A stretch of DNA of 64,000 nucleotides from an uncultured Pseudomonadota bacterium (GTDB lineage: Bacteria > Pseudomonadota > Alphaproteobacteria > Rs-D84): NCBI GenBank assembly GCA_902781465.1, contig CACZJK010000004.1:1-64000 (forward strand), given 5' to 3'. The notes under the pieces are model-generated. The model did not search any database. It saw only the letters and a program-made list of their open reading frames with translations, and was not told the DNA's origin. A program made the position numbers and the translations under genes. Positions 35,236-43,113 of the stretch are shown here, piece after piece (within the stretch, counting starts at the first letter, position 1; the number at the start of each line of letters is the position of its first letter).

Positions 35236-35619
35236 ATGGCAGTTACAAAATCAAAAAAGAAAGTTGTAAAGAAAGTATCACATGGTATTGCACATGTGGT
35301 TGCAACAAATAATAATACACGTATAACAATCACAGACCAAACTGGTGCCGTATTAACATGGGCAACAGCGGGTGCTAATAACTTCAAAGGTGCAAAAAAA
35401 TCAACACCATACGCAGCAACAGTTGTTGCAGATGCAGTTGGTAAAAAAGTTGCTGAAATGGGTATGAAAACAGTTGATGTTTTGATGCGCGGTATTGGCC
35501 AAGGTCGTGAATCTGCTGTTCGTGGTTTGGCAAATGCAGGATTGGTTGTTCAATCTATCACAGATACGACACGTATTCCACACAACGGGTGCCGTCCAAA
35601 GAAAGTTCGTCGTGTTTAA
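35236..35619 (+). CDS. rpsK: 30S ribosomal protein S11 (uS11)
   Basis: 127 residues. The core reads SHGIAHVVATNNNTRITITD, then WATAGANNFKGAKKSTPYAA and the C-terminal TDTTRIPHNGCRPKKVRRV. It is followed by a strong terminator instead of rpoA, which is unusual. Confidence 0.97.
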   Translation: MAVTKSKKKVVKKVSHGIAHVVATNNNTRITITDQTGAVLTWATAGANNFKGAKKSTPYAATVVADAVGKKVAEMGMKTVDVLMRGIGQGRESAVRGLANAGLVVQSITDTTRIPHNGCRPKKVRRV

Positions 35620-35645
35620 TATACGCATTCGTCAATTTTAGTTAA

Positions 35646-35673
35646 TAAAAAATCGCCAATGGCGATTTTTTAT
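35646..35673 (+). terminator. Rho-independent terminator after rpsK
   Basis: AAAAATCGCC-AAT-GGCGATTTTTT followed by ATTT. It cuts the alpha operon between rpsK and rpoA. Confidence 0.88.
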
Positions 35674-35760
35674 TTAGGAAAATTGAACGTCACGCCGTAG
35701 GATTGTTTGTAAATATAAAATAAATATTATAAACAACGAAGGCGGATGCGAACAAAAATT
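35674..35760. other. Short segment between two terminators
   Basis: An 87-bp AT-rich segment with a TTGTTT...AAACAA inverted repeat (about 35703-35737), bounded on both sides by terminators. No gene or clear promoter was found; a small RNA is possible but unsupported. Confidence 0.35.
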
Positions 35761-35787
35761 ACACCGCCATTGGCGGTGTTTTTTGTT
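35761..35787 (+). terminator. Second terminator upstream of the inserted gene
   Basis: ACACCGCC-ATT-GGCGGTGT followed by TTTTTG. Confidence 0.85.
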
Positions 35788-35804
35788 TAAAATATATTTT
35801 TGCA

Positions 35805-35833
35805 TTGCGCGAAAAAAATAAAATTGATACTAT
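35805..35833 (+). promoter_or_regulatory. Promoter of the inserted Cys-rich gene
   Basis: TTGCGC (35805-35810), 17 bp, TACTAT (35828-35833), about 38 bp before the ATG at 35872. Confidence 0.45.
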
Positions 35834-35871
35834 AGATTTCAATAAAGGGAAAGAAAGGTTTTTTATACAAT

Positions 35872-37119
35872 ATGAAATTCAAGTTATTTCATTTTATGTT
35901 TGGAATATTATTGTTTTTTACAGTTTTTGAATCTGTAATGGCAGTAGGAATAATAACATTAGATAAAAATGGTGGAACTGGCGGACTTGAGGCAATTTGG
36001 GTATATGATGGAATTGGATATGCGCCTGGTACAGATTTTAGTGATGACAGAAATTATGGTCCTGATGATGTTGTAATTTGTTTTGATTGTAGAATAGGTG
36101 TTCCAACCAAGGCAGATTATGTTTTTGGCGGGTATTATCGAGAAGGACATAAACAGATTGATTCTGATGGTGGAACTAGTAATGCTGTCCAAACAATCGA
36201 TCAGGAAGTTTATGGTGATGAAACTTGGACTGCGCAGTGGACGAAATGTGAAAAAGGGTATGTTGTTAATAATGTTTGTAAAGAATCGTCGGCAGGTAAA
36301 TATTTTGATGGTTCGACTGAAAAAGATTGTCCTGTAAAATATGGTAATGAAACATTACCAATTGGTTCTGATAAAACATTCGTTTTCACAACTGATACAG
36401 ATATTAAAACTTTTGGTATTGAAAGTTGCGCTATAAGATTAAAAGGCGTGTGCGGTGAAGGAACAAAGGTTATATATACATGGAATGCAGAAGAAAATAA
36501 ATATGTCAGAAAATCTAAGTATAAGGTTATTGCTGGGACACAGTCTTTAATAAGGACAGACGAACCTGGACCAACAGTTTTGGAGGATTATTGTGAATCT
36601 TGTGATTCTGGTCAATACAATGTCAACGGAAAATGTATGGCCTGTGGGGCAGGTTTGTGTATGAACGATGGTGGTTGTACATTTTGTCCTGCCGGCAAAT
36701 ATTGCGGGGAAAATACATCTTTGTCCTGTAATTCGGCACCTTCGTGTGGTGCAAATGAATATTCTGAAACAGGTGCGGCAAGTTGCACTAAATGTGCGAC
36801 CGGTTATTCGACAACTTACAGTGGTCCGGCCACGGAAAATTCTGATTTTGATGGACTTTGCAAAGATAGGGTTAACGGATATGGTGTTGGTTGTTTTTCG
36901 GCAGATGCGTGTCGCGAAATTCCATCACAATTGTGTTTTGATAATTCGAAATGTGGCGCAAATGGTACTTGTGGAAGTTTTTCCATAGATAATAGTAAGC
37001 CATATGTCGATCAGTATCGTGAACAATGCAAAGCATCTTTTGCTTTAAGTGAAAATATAACAATTAAAAGTTATAATTCGTCTGTTGTTTCACGTAATGA
37101 TGCGTTGAAAAATAATTGA
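35872..37119 (+). CDS. Secreted Cys-rich InlB-repeat protein inserted in the alpha operon
   Basis: The 415-residue protein has a signal peptide (to about residue 25). An InlB B-repeat-like segment lies at about 27-125 (ITLDKNGGTGGLEAIWVYDG ... YVFGGYYREG ... ETWTAQW). A middle domain (about 150-240) is followed by a run of C-x2-C modules similar to GCC2/GCC3 repeats (CESCDSGQYNVNGKCMACGA, CTFCPAGKYCGENTSLSCNS, CTKCATGYSTTYSGP). It has no similarity to translation genes and is flanked by two terminators and its own promoter. It belongs to the same broad class as 73-660 and 16451-16894. A surface role is likely; function unknown. Confidence 0.82.
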   Translation: MKFKLFHFMFGILLFFTVFESVMAVGIITLDKNGGTGGLEAIWVYDGIGYAPGTDFSDDRNYGPDDVVICFDCRIGVPTKADYVFGGYYREGHKQIDSDGGTSNAVQTIDQEVYGDETWTAQWTKCEKGYVVNNVCKESSAGKYFDGSTEKDCPVKYGNETLPIGSDKTFVFTTDTDIKTFGIESCAIRLKGVCGEGTKVIYTWNAEENKYVRKSKYKVIAGTQSLIRTDEPGPTVLEDYCESCDSGQYNVNGKCMACGAGLCMNDGGCTFCPAGKYCGENTSLSCNSAPSCGANEYSETGAASCTKCATGYSTTYSGPATENSDFDGLCKDRVNGYGVGCFSADACREIPSQLCFDNSKCGANGTCGSFSIDNSKPYVDQYREQCKASFALSENITIKSYNSSVVSRNDALKNN

Positions 37120-37144
37120 CATTACCGATTTTTTGGTATAAAAT
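37116..37144 (+). promoter_or_regulatory. Promoter of rpoA-rplQ overlapping the upstream stop codon
   Basis: TTGACA (37116-37121), whose TGA is the stop of the preceding gene, then 17 bp and TAAAAT (37139-37144). The leader contains CACGATT/AATCGTG near 37153-37171 and TGGAG before rpoA. Confidence 0.6.
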
Positions 37145-37213
37145 TCGCGGGCACGATTGGAAAAATCGTGTAAATCTGGTGAAAATAATAAACTAAGCCT
37201 GATGGAGTAAAAA

Positions 37214-38242
37214 ATGATTGAAAAAAACTGGATGACTTTGATTAAGCCAAAAAAATTGAATATCAAAGTCGATGAAAAAAATCCTAATATTGCAACTTTG
37301 ATTGCTGAACCTTTGGAAAAGGGTTTCGGTTTGACATTGGGAACTGCATTACGTCGTGTTTTGTTGTCTTCGTTGCAAGGTTGTGCACCAATTTACGTTA
37401 AAATTGATGGCGTTCAACATGAATTCAGCAGCATCAGTGGTGTTCACGAAGATGTCACAGATATCCTTTTGAATTTGAAAGGCGTTTATTTCAAAGCCTT
37501 GACAGAAGGTCAACACAAAGCAACATTAAAAGTAAAAGGTCCAGCTGTTGTTACTGCTGGTATGATTGAAACAAGTTCTAATGTTGAAGTTATGAACAAA
37601 GATGCAGAAATTTGCACTTTGGATAATGGCGCAACTTTGGATATGGAAATCACATTGGCATCAGGCCGTGGTTATGTTCCTGCAAATATCAATGCAACAG
37701 ATTTGCCTTTGGGAACAATTCCTGTGGATTCTATTTATTCTCCTATTTTGAATGTAGCATCCGCTGTTTCTCAAACCCGTGTTGGTCAATCAACAGATTA
37801 TGACAAATTGGAATTGACAGTTAAAACAAATGGTTCTGTATCTCCAGAAGATGCGATTGCGTTTGCTGCACGTATCTTGACAGACCAATTGACAGTCTTT
37901 ATCAATTTCGAAGATCCAACTGCAACAAATGCTTCTGCTGATGAAGAAAGTGCAAAAGATGTTTTGCCATTTGATTCTAAATTGTTGAAACATGTTGATG
38001 AATTGGAATTGTCTGTTCGTGCAACGAATTGCTTGAAAAATGACAAGATTAATTGGTTGGGCGAATTGGTTCAAAAGACTGAAAATGATATGTTGAAAAC
38101 ACCTAATTTCGGTCGCAAATCTTTGAACGAAATCAAAGTCCAATTGGAAGCAATGGGATTGTCACTTGGTATGGAAGTACCAGGATGGCCACCTGAAAAT
38201 ATTGCAGAATTGGCAAAAAAATACGAAGACCCTTATAAATAA
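37214..38242 (+). CDS. rpoA: RNA polymerase alpha subunit
   Basis: 342 residues. The N-terminal assembly domain includes [20 protein letters not shown], and the C-terminal domain (about 265-330) has [20 protein letters not shown], then [20 protein letters not shown], the DNA- and activator-binding helices. Complete. It is separated from rpsK by an inserted gene, so it probably depends on the promoter at 37116-37144. Confidence 0.97.
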   Translation: MIEKNWMTLIKPKKLNIKVDEKNPNIATLIAEPLEKGFGLTLGTALRRVLLSSLQGCAPIYVKIDGVQHEFSSISGVHEDVTDILLNLKGVYFKALTEGQHKATLKVKGPAVVTAGMIETSSNVEVMNKDAEICTLDNGATLDMEITLASGRGYVPANINATDLPLGTIPVDSIYSPILNVASAVSQTRVGQSTDYDKLELTVKTNGSVSPEDAIAFAARILTDQLTVFINFEDPTATNASADEESAKDVLPFDSKLLKHVDELELSVRATNCLKNDKINWLGELVQKTENDMLKTPNFGRKSLNEIKVQLEAMGLSLGMEVPGWPPENIAELAKKYEDPYK

Positions 38243-38451
38243 AATTGTGATAACACGCCGGTTGTTGTGTTTGCCGGTTCTTATGTAGGGAAACTACACT
38301 GCGAACCTTCAAACACTTCCAACCAACGCGTTCTGACAATTTTCTTGCGCAAAGCAAGGGGAAATTCAAAAAATCCATAATTCAGAAAGAAATTTTTGGT
38401 TATGGTGTCTCAAAAAAAATCCCGCAAGGGCAGAAACAAAAGGAGTAATCA
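38243..38451 (+). other. Long rpoA-rplQ gap with hairpins
   Basis: A 209-nt gap, long for this junction. It contains TGTAG-GGAAA-CTACA (near 38285-38299), a GCCGGTT direct repeat and CTTGCGCAAAGCAAG (near 38342-38356). No gene or strong promoter was seen; AAAAGGAG precedes rplQ. Confidence 0.5.
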
Positions 38452-39009
38452 ATGAGACATATGAAAGCAGGTCGTACTTTCAATCGCGACACAAATGCTC
38501 GCAAAGCCATGTTTATTGGTTTGGCAAAAAATTTGATTGAAAAAGAACAAATTAAAACAACATTACCAAAAGCAAAAGATTTGCGCAGTGTGGTCGAAAA
38601 ATTGATTACCCGCGCGAAAGTTGATTCTGTCGCTAACCGTCGCTTGACAGCATCTGAATTGGGAAACAATTCTGATAAAACAGTTAAAAAATTGTTTGCT
38701 GTATTGGGACCACGTTATGCAAAACGTCCTGGTGGTTACACACGCGTTTTGAAAGCAGGATTCCGTTATGGTGATGCTGCACCTATGGCGATTATTGAAC
38801 TGGTTGATCGTGATGAAAATGCTAAGAAAGTTGCAACTAAAACAGTCGCAGCCGAAAAAGCAGAACCAGTTGCGAAAGAAGCAACAGAAACAAAAGCTCC
38901 AAAAGCAACAAAAACAACAAAAGTTGCTGCTGAAAAGAAAGCGGCTGCGCCAAAAGCAAACGCTGGTGCAAAAACAGTTGCTGTTAAACGTCGCGCAACA
39001 GGTAAATAA
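38452..39009 (+). CDS. rplQ: 50S ribosomal protein L17 (bL17) with Lys/Ala-rich tail
   Basis: 185 residues against about 120-140 usually. The core (1-120) is normal: [20 protein letters not shown], then [20 protein letters not shown] and [20 protein letters not shown]. The last about 60 residues are low-complexity Lys/Ala/Thr ([20 protein letters not shown]), probably a flexible RNA-binding tail. Last gene of the supercluster, followed by a strong terminator. Confidence 0.95.
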   Translation: MRHMKAGRTFNRDTNARKAMFIGLAKNLIEKEQIKTTLPKAKDLRSVVEKLITRAKVDSVANRRLTASELGNNSDKTVKKLFAVLGPRYAKRPGGYTRVLKAGFRYGDAAPMAIIELVDRDENAKKVATKTVAAEKAEPVAKEATETKAPKATKTTKVAAEKKAAAPKANAGAKTVAVKRRATGK

Positions 39010-39030
39010 TTTTTAATAAAACCTGATATA

Positions 39031-39068
39031 AAAAAATCGCCTAACTTGGCGATTTTTTTATTTTTTTG
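39031..39068 (+). terminator. Terminator of the ribosomal supercluster
   Basis: AAAAAATCGCC/GGCGATTTTTT stem, TAACTT-type loop, then ATTTTTTT. Confidence 0.9.
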
Positions 39069-39124
39069 TATTGATTGATTTCTGCATTTATGATAAAATC
39101 TTATAAAAGGTGAAAGGAGTTTTT

Positions 39125-41965
39125 ATGCATAAATCATTATTTTTGACATTGGTTTTGTCATTGTGTGTGGCTGATTTTGGGGCTTTTGCGGCGACTGCTC
39201 GTGGAAATGCCCGTGGAACAGCGGCTGCTGGTAGTACAGTATCGGCAACGCCTGCGTCTGCGCCGGTTGCAGCACGTGCGGGTGCGCGTCAAAAAGTGGT
39301 TTCGAATACATCGGCATCTGCGATGGCACCTGCGGCTGGTGGCAATATTTCTGCGCGTGCAGGTAAAAAACAAACTGTGAAATCTGCGCCAACGGCGTCT
39401 GCGGCGGCGGGTAAGCCTATGGCTGCGCGTGCGGGTGCAACACAAAAGGTTATTCAGACTGGTTCCAAGATTGCGACTGCGGCAACAAATACCGCGGTTC
39501 CTCAGGAATGTCAGGATGCTTTCTATGGATGTATGGATTCTTTCTGTATGTTGGATAATGCCTCAGGCGGTCGTTGCCAATGTAATGACAGAATTACAGA
39601 ATTAGACAAAGCCTTGGAAGAAATTTTGAAATTGGATCAACAGACCTATATTATGGCAACGGAAGGTGTTGAACGTATTCAGATGGGTGAGGCTGCAGAA
39701 CAAATTATGGCACGTGCCAAAGCGGCGGCTGATAAAGTGACTGTTGAAGAAAAGAAAACTCAAAATGCAGAAATAACCAAAAAGAAAATAAAACAATTAG
39801 ATTTGTCTGCTTGGAGTACCAGCATATTTGACGAAGATGACGACGATGTTTTTGGTGAACAGGAGATTTCAACAGATGTAGTTGATACTTTTGCCGACAA
39901 AAAAGGTGATGAATTATATAAATCTGCGGCAAAAATGTGTGTGACTATGATTCCGGATCAGTGCAAACAGTATGGTTCTATGGTTCAATTGGTTTATTCA
40001 CAAAGAATCAAATCTGACTGTATTGCGTATGAAAACAGCCTTAAACAACAAAAAAATGCCAGCCAACAAAAATTGTTGACTGCACAAAAGGCTTTGCGTG
40101 AAGCAGCACTGGAAGAATTTAATGATCAAAATAAATATGCAGACTTGGGCAGTTGTGAAATCGCGTTCAAACAGTGTGTTCAATCAACAGGTGGATGCGG
40201 TTCTGACTTTACAGGATGCGTTGCGGATAACAGTATTTTAAATGGTTTGTATAACAAAACTGGTTCAAGTGCCACACCTGCAACTATAAAATTAACAAAT
40301 TCTGTTTCAATCAGTAAGGCAACATACGAAATCTTGGAAAGCAAGGCTTTGATGTGTGAATCTGTTGTTAAACAGTGTGTTAATGCAAATAAAAGCAAAG
40401 ATGTTTTATCTGGTGAAGTGTTTAAACAGTTTGTAAAAGATGTTGCACCAGCGTTGTATTCAGCAGAATATAATATGGCGTCAAATAAACGTATGAACTG
40501 TATTACGACAATTATGAATTGTGTAAAGACATCTTGTAAATCAGAAGGTATGGAGCAAGGTTCCACAAATTATGAAGCATGTTTAAGCAATCCAGATTCT
40601 ATAAAAAACTATTGTTCGTTAGAAATTAACAGATGCGGTGACACAATGTCACAAAATGATGTGTTGAAATACGTAGCCGCAAAATTGGCTGCGGATAAAG
40701 TAGACGCATGTACGGAACAAATCAGATCATGTTTGACATCTGGTGCATGTGGTGAAAATTATCTTGGCTGCGTTGGTATGAGCGTAGATCAAATTGTCGC
40801 ATTGTGTCCTATCGACAAACTGTCGGCTTGCCAAGAACAGTTTGATAGATCAGATTCTGGTGTTGCAAAAGCAAGAAACTATATATCTCAGGTTATCATG
40901 GGCTTAAAATTACAAATTTCTAACGGCATAGCTGATAGATGTCAAGAAGCTATGGATAAAGCTATGGTGAAACTGTGTGGTGCTGCGGATAGTTGTGAAA
41001 AATTTACTTTGGATAATGTACAATATGATGCGTTGGTTGCTAAGGCTTGTACATCCGCTTCAGATATATGTTATGATTCTGTAGACTTGGCACCCCAGGA
41101 TGATATTATTAAAGGAAAAATTCTTCCGCGTTTGGTTAACCGTTTGAATTTAAATAACATCAAACTTAATAGCAGTGGTATGTTTGAATATGATACATCA
41201 GTAACTCCAAAGGTTGGTGATGGTTATACAACAACAGCTCCAAAAGAATTAATAAACGGTTTTAATAATTTATTGAACGCAAAAATTGGCGAATTGTCTT
41301 CGGACCCTGTTGTAAATGCATGTATCAATGGTAAAGATTTGACAGGGATATTCCCTAATGACGCAAGTTTGAAGTCTGATCCTAATAAGGGCAAAGCGTT
41401 GACAGGTTTAGCCAACGGTGCAAAGACTATTATTTCAAACAGAATCCAATCTTTGTTTGCCAAAAAATATGCGGAAAAAGAAGCAGAGTTTGAAGAAGAA
41501 AAGTTTCAAGATATATATATAGCAATCGCTAACAGATTAAATAGTATCACTGATTTAAAAGCTGAAGATTTCTATGCAGCACAACAAATTGCTTGTGATG
41601 AACGTGCATTGACTATTAACAAAACAGATAACTCTGCTGCATCTTATGGTCACTGGAGAAACGATACCAGTTCCGGTTCTGTCTCAGATGGTGAATGTTC
41701 AGCAAGTGGCGGTTTTTGCGAATTGGGATCTCAGTATTTCTTTGATACCTGGTGGGGCAGAAACGAAAGACGTATGGCCTTGTATTGGACAAAGGCAAAT
41801 TATGACCGCGAAACCGGTGTATGTACTTTAACAAAGACAAAGTACCCATGTCTGGATTATGATCCATCTCCGGAAGTATGCAAACGATGGGATACAACCG
41901 GGGAAATAGAAAGCACAAACAAGATACAGTTGCCTAAGTTTGGAGTAGAAAATATGAGAAACTGA
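39125..41965 (+). CDS. Large secreted Cys-rich protein, family member A
   Basis: The 946-residue protein starts with a signal peptide (to about residue 22). An Ala/Arg-rich linker contains three ARAG-x2-Q-x-V repeats (about 50-110). Cys box 1 (129-153) reads CQDAFYGCMDSFC then CQCND. A coiled coil follows (about 155-225), then an acidic linker (FDEDDDDVFGEQE), and block 2 (DELYKSAAKMC...YSQRIKSDC). A long helix leads to a C-x6-C-x5-CG-x4-C module, and further Cys modules include CGENYLGC and CPIDKLSAC. This order recurs in the genes at 52588, 55373 and 57573. No known family was recognised. GAAAGGAG fixes the start at 39125; an extended -10 TGATAAAAT lies just upstream. Secretion is likely; function is unknown. 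Confidence 0.8.
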   Translation: MHKSLFLTLVLSLCVADFGAFAATARGNARGTAAAGSTVSATPASAPVAARAGARQKVVSNTSASAMAPAAGGNISARAGKKQTVKSAPTASAAAGKPMAARAGATQKVIQTGSKIATAATNTAVPQECQDAFYGCMDSFCMLDNASGGRCQCNDRITELDKALEEILKLDQQTYIMATEGVERIQMGEAAEQIMARAKAAADKVTVEEKKTQNAEITKKKIKQLDLSAWSTSIFDEDDDDVFGEQEISTDVVDTFADKKGDELYKSAAKMCVTMIPDQCKQYGSMVQLVYSQRIKSDCIAYENSLKQQKNASQQKLLTAQKALREAALEEFNDQNKYADLGSCEIAFKQCVQSTGGCGSDFTGCVADNSILNGLYNKTGSSATPATIKLTNSVSISKATYEILESKALMCESVVKQCVNANKSKDVLSGEVFKQFVKDVAPALYSAEYNMASNKRMNCITTIMNCVKTSCKSEGMEQGSTNYEACLSNPDSIKNYCSLEINRCGDTMSQNDVLKYVAAKLAADKVDACTEQIRSCLTSGACGENYLGCVGMSVDQIVALCPIDKLSACQEQFDRSDSGVAKARNYISQVIMGLKLQISNGIADRCQEAMDKAMVKLCGAADSCEKFTLDNVQYDALVAKACTSASDICYDSVDLAPQDDIIKGKILPRLVNRLNLNNIKLNSSGMFEYDTSVTPKVGDGYTTTAPKELINGFNNLLNAKIGELSSDPVVNACINGKDLTGIFPNDASLKSDPNKGKALTGLANGAKTIISNRIQSLFAKKYAEKEAEFEEEKFQDIYIAIANRLNSITDLKAEDFYAAQQIACDERALTINKTDNSAASYGHWRNDTSSGSVSDGECSASGGFCELGSQYFFDTWWGRNERRMALYWTKANYDRETGVCTLTKTKYPCLDYDPSPEVCKRWDTTGEIESTNKIQLPKFGVENMRN

Positions 41966-41985
41966 TCTTATTGACTTGAATGTAA

Positions 41986-42016
41986 AATAAACCGCCCAGA
42001 TGGGCGGTGTTTTTTA
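41986..42016. terminator. Bidirectional terminator
   Basis: ACCGCCCA-GA-TGGGCGGT with T-rich flank (GTTTTTTAG) on the plus side, between convergent genes. Confidence 0.8.
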
Positions 42017-42976
42017 GTCTAGTTCGTCCAAACTTTTAATTACGCGGACGCCAAGGTTTTCAAATTTGTCTGTGGTGGCTTCTATGTCCATAATGTTTTG
42101 TGATTGTAAGTAAATAACAGGTATCAATCCGTTTTGTTTCCCAAGGCTTATCAAATCATCAACAGGGGAATCTTTTTGTTTTCCATTGGCAAACCATGTA
42201 TTGTCGTCCATTATCCAAAAGTCGCCATCGTTATGTTCATATATGACGTATTTTTTGGTTGCAGTAAAATCTTTGTATGTTTCAAATTCTATATGTTTTT
42301 CGGTTAAATATTTTGTAGTGTTATTTTCTAGTTTTTCTGGTTCCGGTTCTGGTTCGTCAAAATTTATGTCGTGGAACATAGGAATAGGGCTGTCGTTTTG
42401 TTCGTTGGTTTCAGATATATCAAAATCGGTCGGCAAAGGAATAGGGCTTTCGTTTGTATCTGATGCCATAATTGATTCAGGTGTGTTTTGGTTTGCCTTG
42501 TTTTCTGATTTGTTATATACAGAAATACTGCCTGTTAATGACATATGATTTTTTGCGCGTATATATGGAACGCGTAATTCTGGCGGAACATCACTTGGGA
42601 TGTCTGGGGATTTTTGTTCTGGTTCTGTTTCGACGACAGGTTCTTCTGTTTTTTCGACTGTTTCTTTCTTTGGGAAAAATTTAGATAAATATTCAGCAAT
42701 CTTGTCAACAAAAGGTATTGTTATAACCAGTTCTTTTTTGCGATAGATTATAGATGTTGTCGCGATATAAATAGGAATCGCAGTGTATACTAATAACCCA
42801 AATACAAAGCCGCCAAATCCGTGTAGAGTCGAATGAAAAAACTTCCACCAATAATGTGCTGAAAACATATCGAATTTAAATACAAATCTTAATATTAACC
42901 AAAGGACAAAGAAATACCAAAATGTCCATTTGGCAATAATCAAATTCGATTTAATAAAGTCCAGAACTTTTTTCAT
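42014..42976 (-). CDS. Inner-membrane protein with acidic linker and unknown C-terminal domain
   Basis: The 320-residue protein has two or three N-terminal hydrophobic segments (about 13-36, 50-76). A cytoplasmic Pro/Glu/Asp-rich linker follows (about 100-215), containing two short SPIP repeats. A compact C-terminal domain (about 220-318) has YVIYEHNDGDFWIMDDNTWF and GLIPVIYLQSQNIMDIEAT. The last domain has an alpha/beta look, but I cannot name the family. Transcribed alone from a perfect-consensus promoter placed so that the mRNA should be leaderless. Confidence 0.75.
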   Translation of the reverse strand: MKKVLDFIKSNLIIAKWTFWYFFVLWLILRFVFKFDMFSAHYWWKFFHSTLHGFGGFVFGLLVYTAIPIYIATTSIIYRKKELVITIPFVDKIAEYLSKFFPKKETVEKTEEPVVETEPEQKSPDIPSDVPPELRVPYIRAKNHMSLTGSISVYNKSENKANQNTPESIMASDTNESPIPLPTDFDISETNEQNDSPIPMFHDINFDEPEPEPEKLENNTTKYLTEKHIEFETYKDFTATKKYVIYEHNDGDFWIMDDNTWFANGKQKDSPVDDLISLGKQNGLIPVIYLQSQNIMDIEATTDKFENLGVRVIKSLDELD

Positions 42977-42982
42977 ATTGCT

Positions 42983-43010
42983 ATTATAGACAATATTTAT
43001 AATTTGTCAA
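42983..43010 (-). promoter_or_regulatory. Consensus promoter for a leaderless gene
   Basis: Minus-strand TTGACA (43010-43005), 16 bp, TATAAT (42988-42983). Only 6 nt (AGCAAT) separate the -10 box from the ATG at 42976; there is no ribosome-binding site. Confidence 0.7.
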
Positions 43011-43076
43011 TTGTTTATATAAGACGATAATAGTGTGATTTTTTATCAAAAAAAACTTTTTTTAGTGTGTGCTGTA

Positions 43077-43085
43077 TGATATAAT
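43077..43085 (+). promoter_or_regulatory. Extended -10 promoter element (TGATATAAT)
   Basis: TGATATAAT, 28 bp before the ATG of the Cys-rich protein at 43114, followed by a GGGAG ribosome-binding site. Confidence 0.6.
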
Positions 43086-43113
43086 ATATCCAAAGGAATT
43101 TGGGAGAAATATT

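Noticed and set aside
35674-35760. Small RNA gene between the two terminators after rpsK
   Set aside because: No convincing promoter inside; left only as an open possibility.
37790-38143. Minus-strand reading frame opposite the rpoA C-terminal domain
   Set aside because: Coincides with conserved alpha-CTD codons on the plus strand; no signals of its own.
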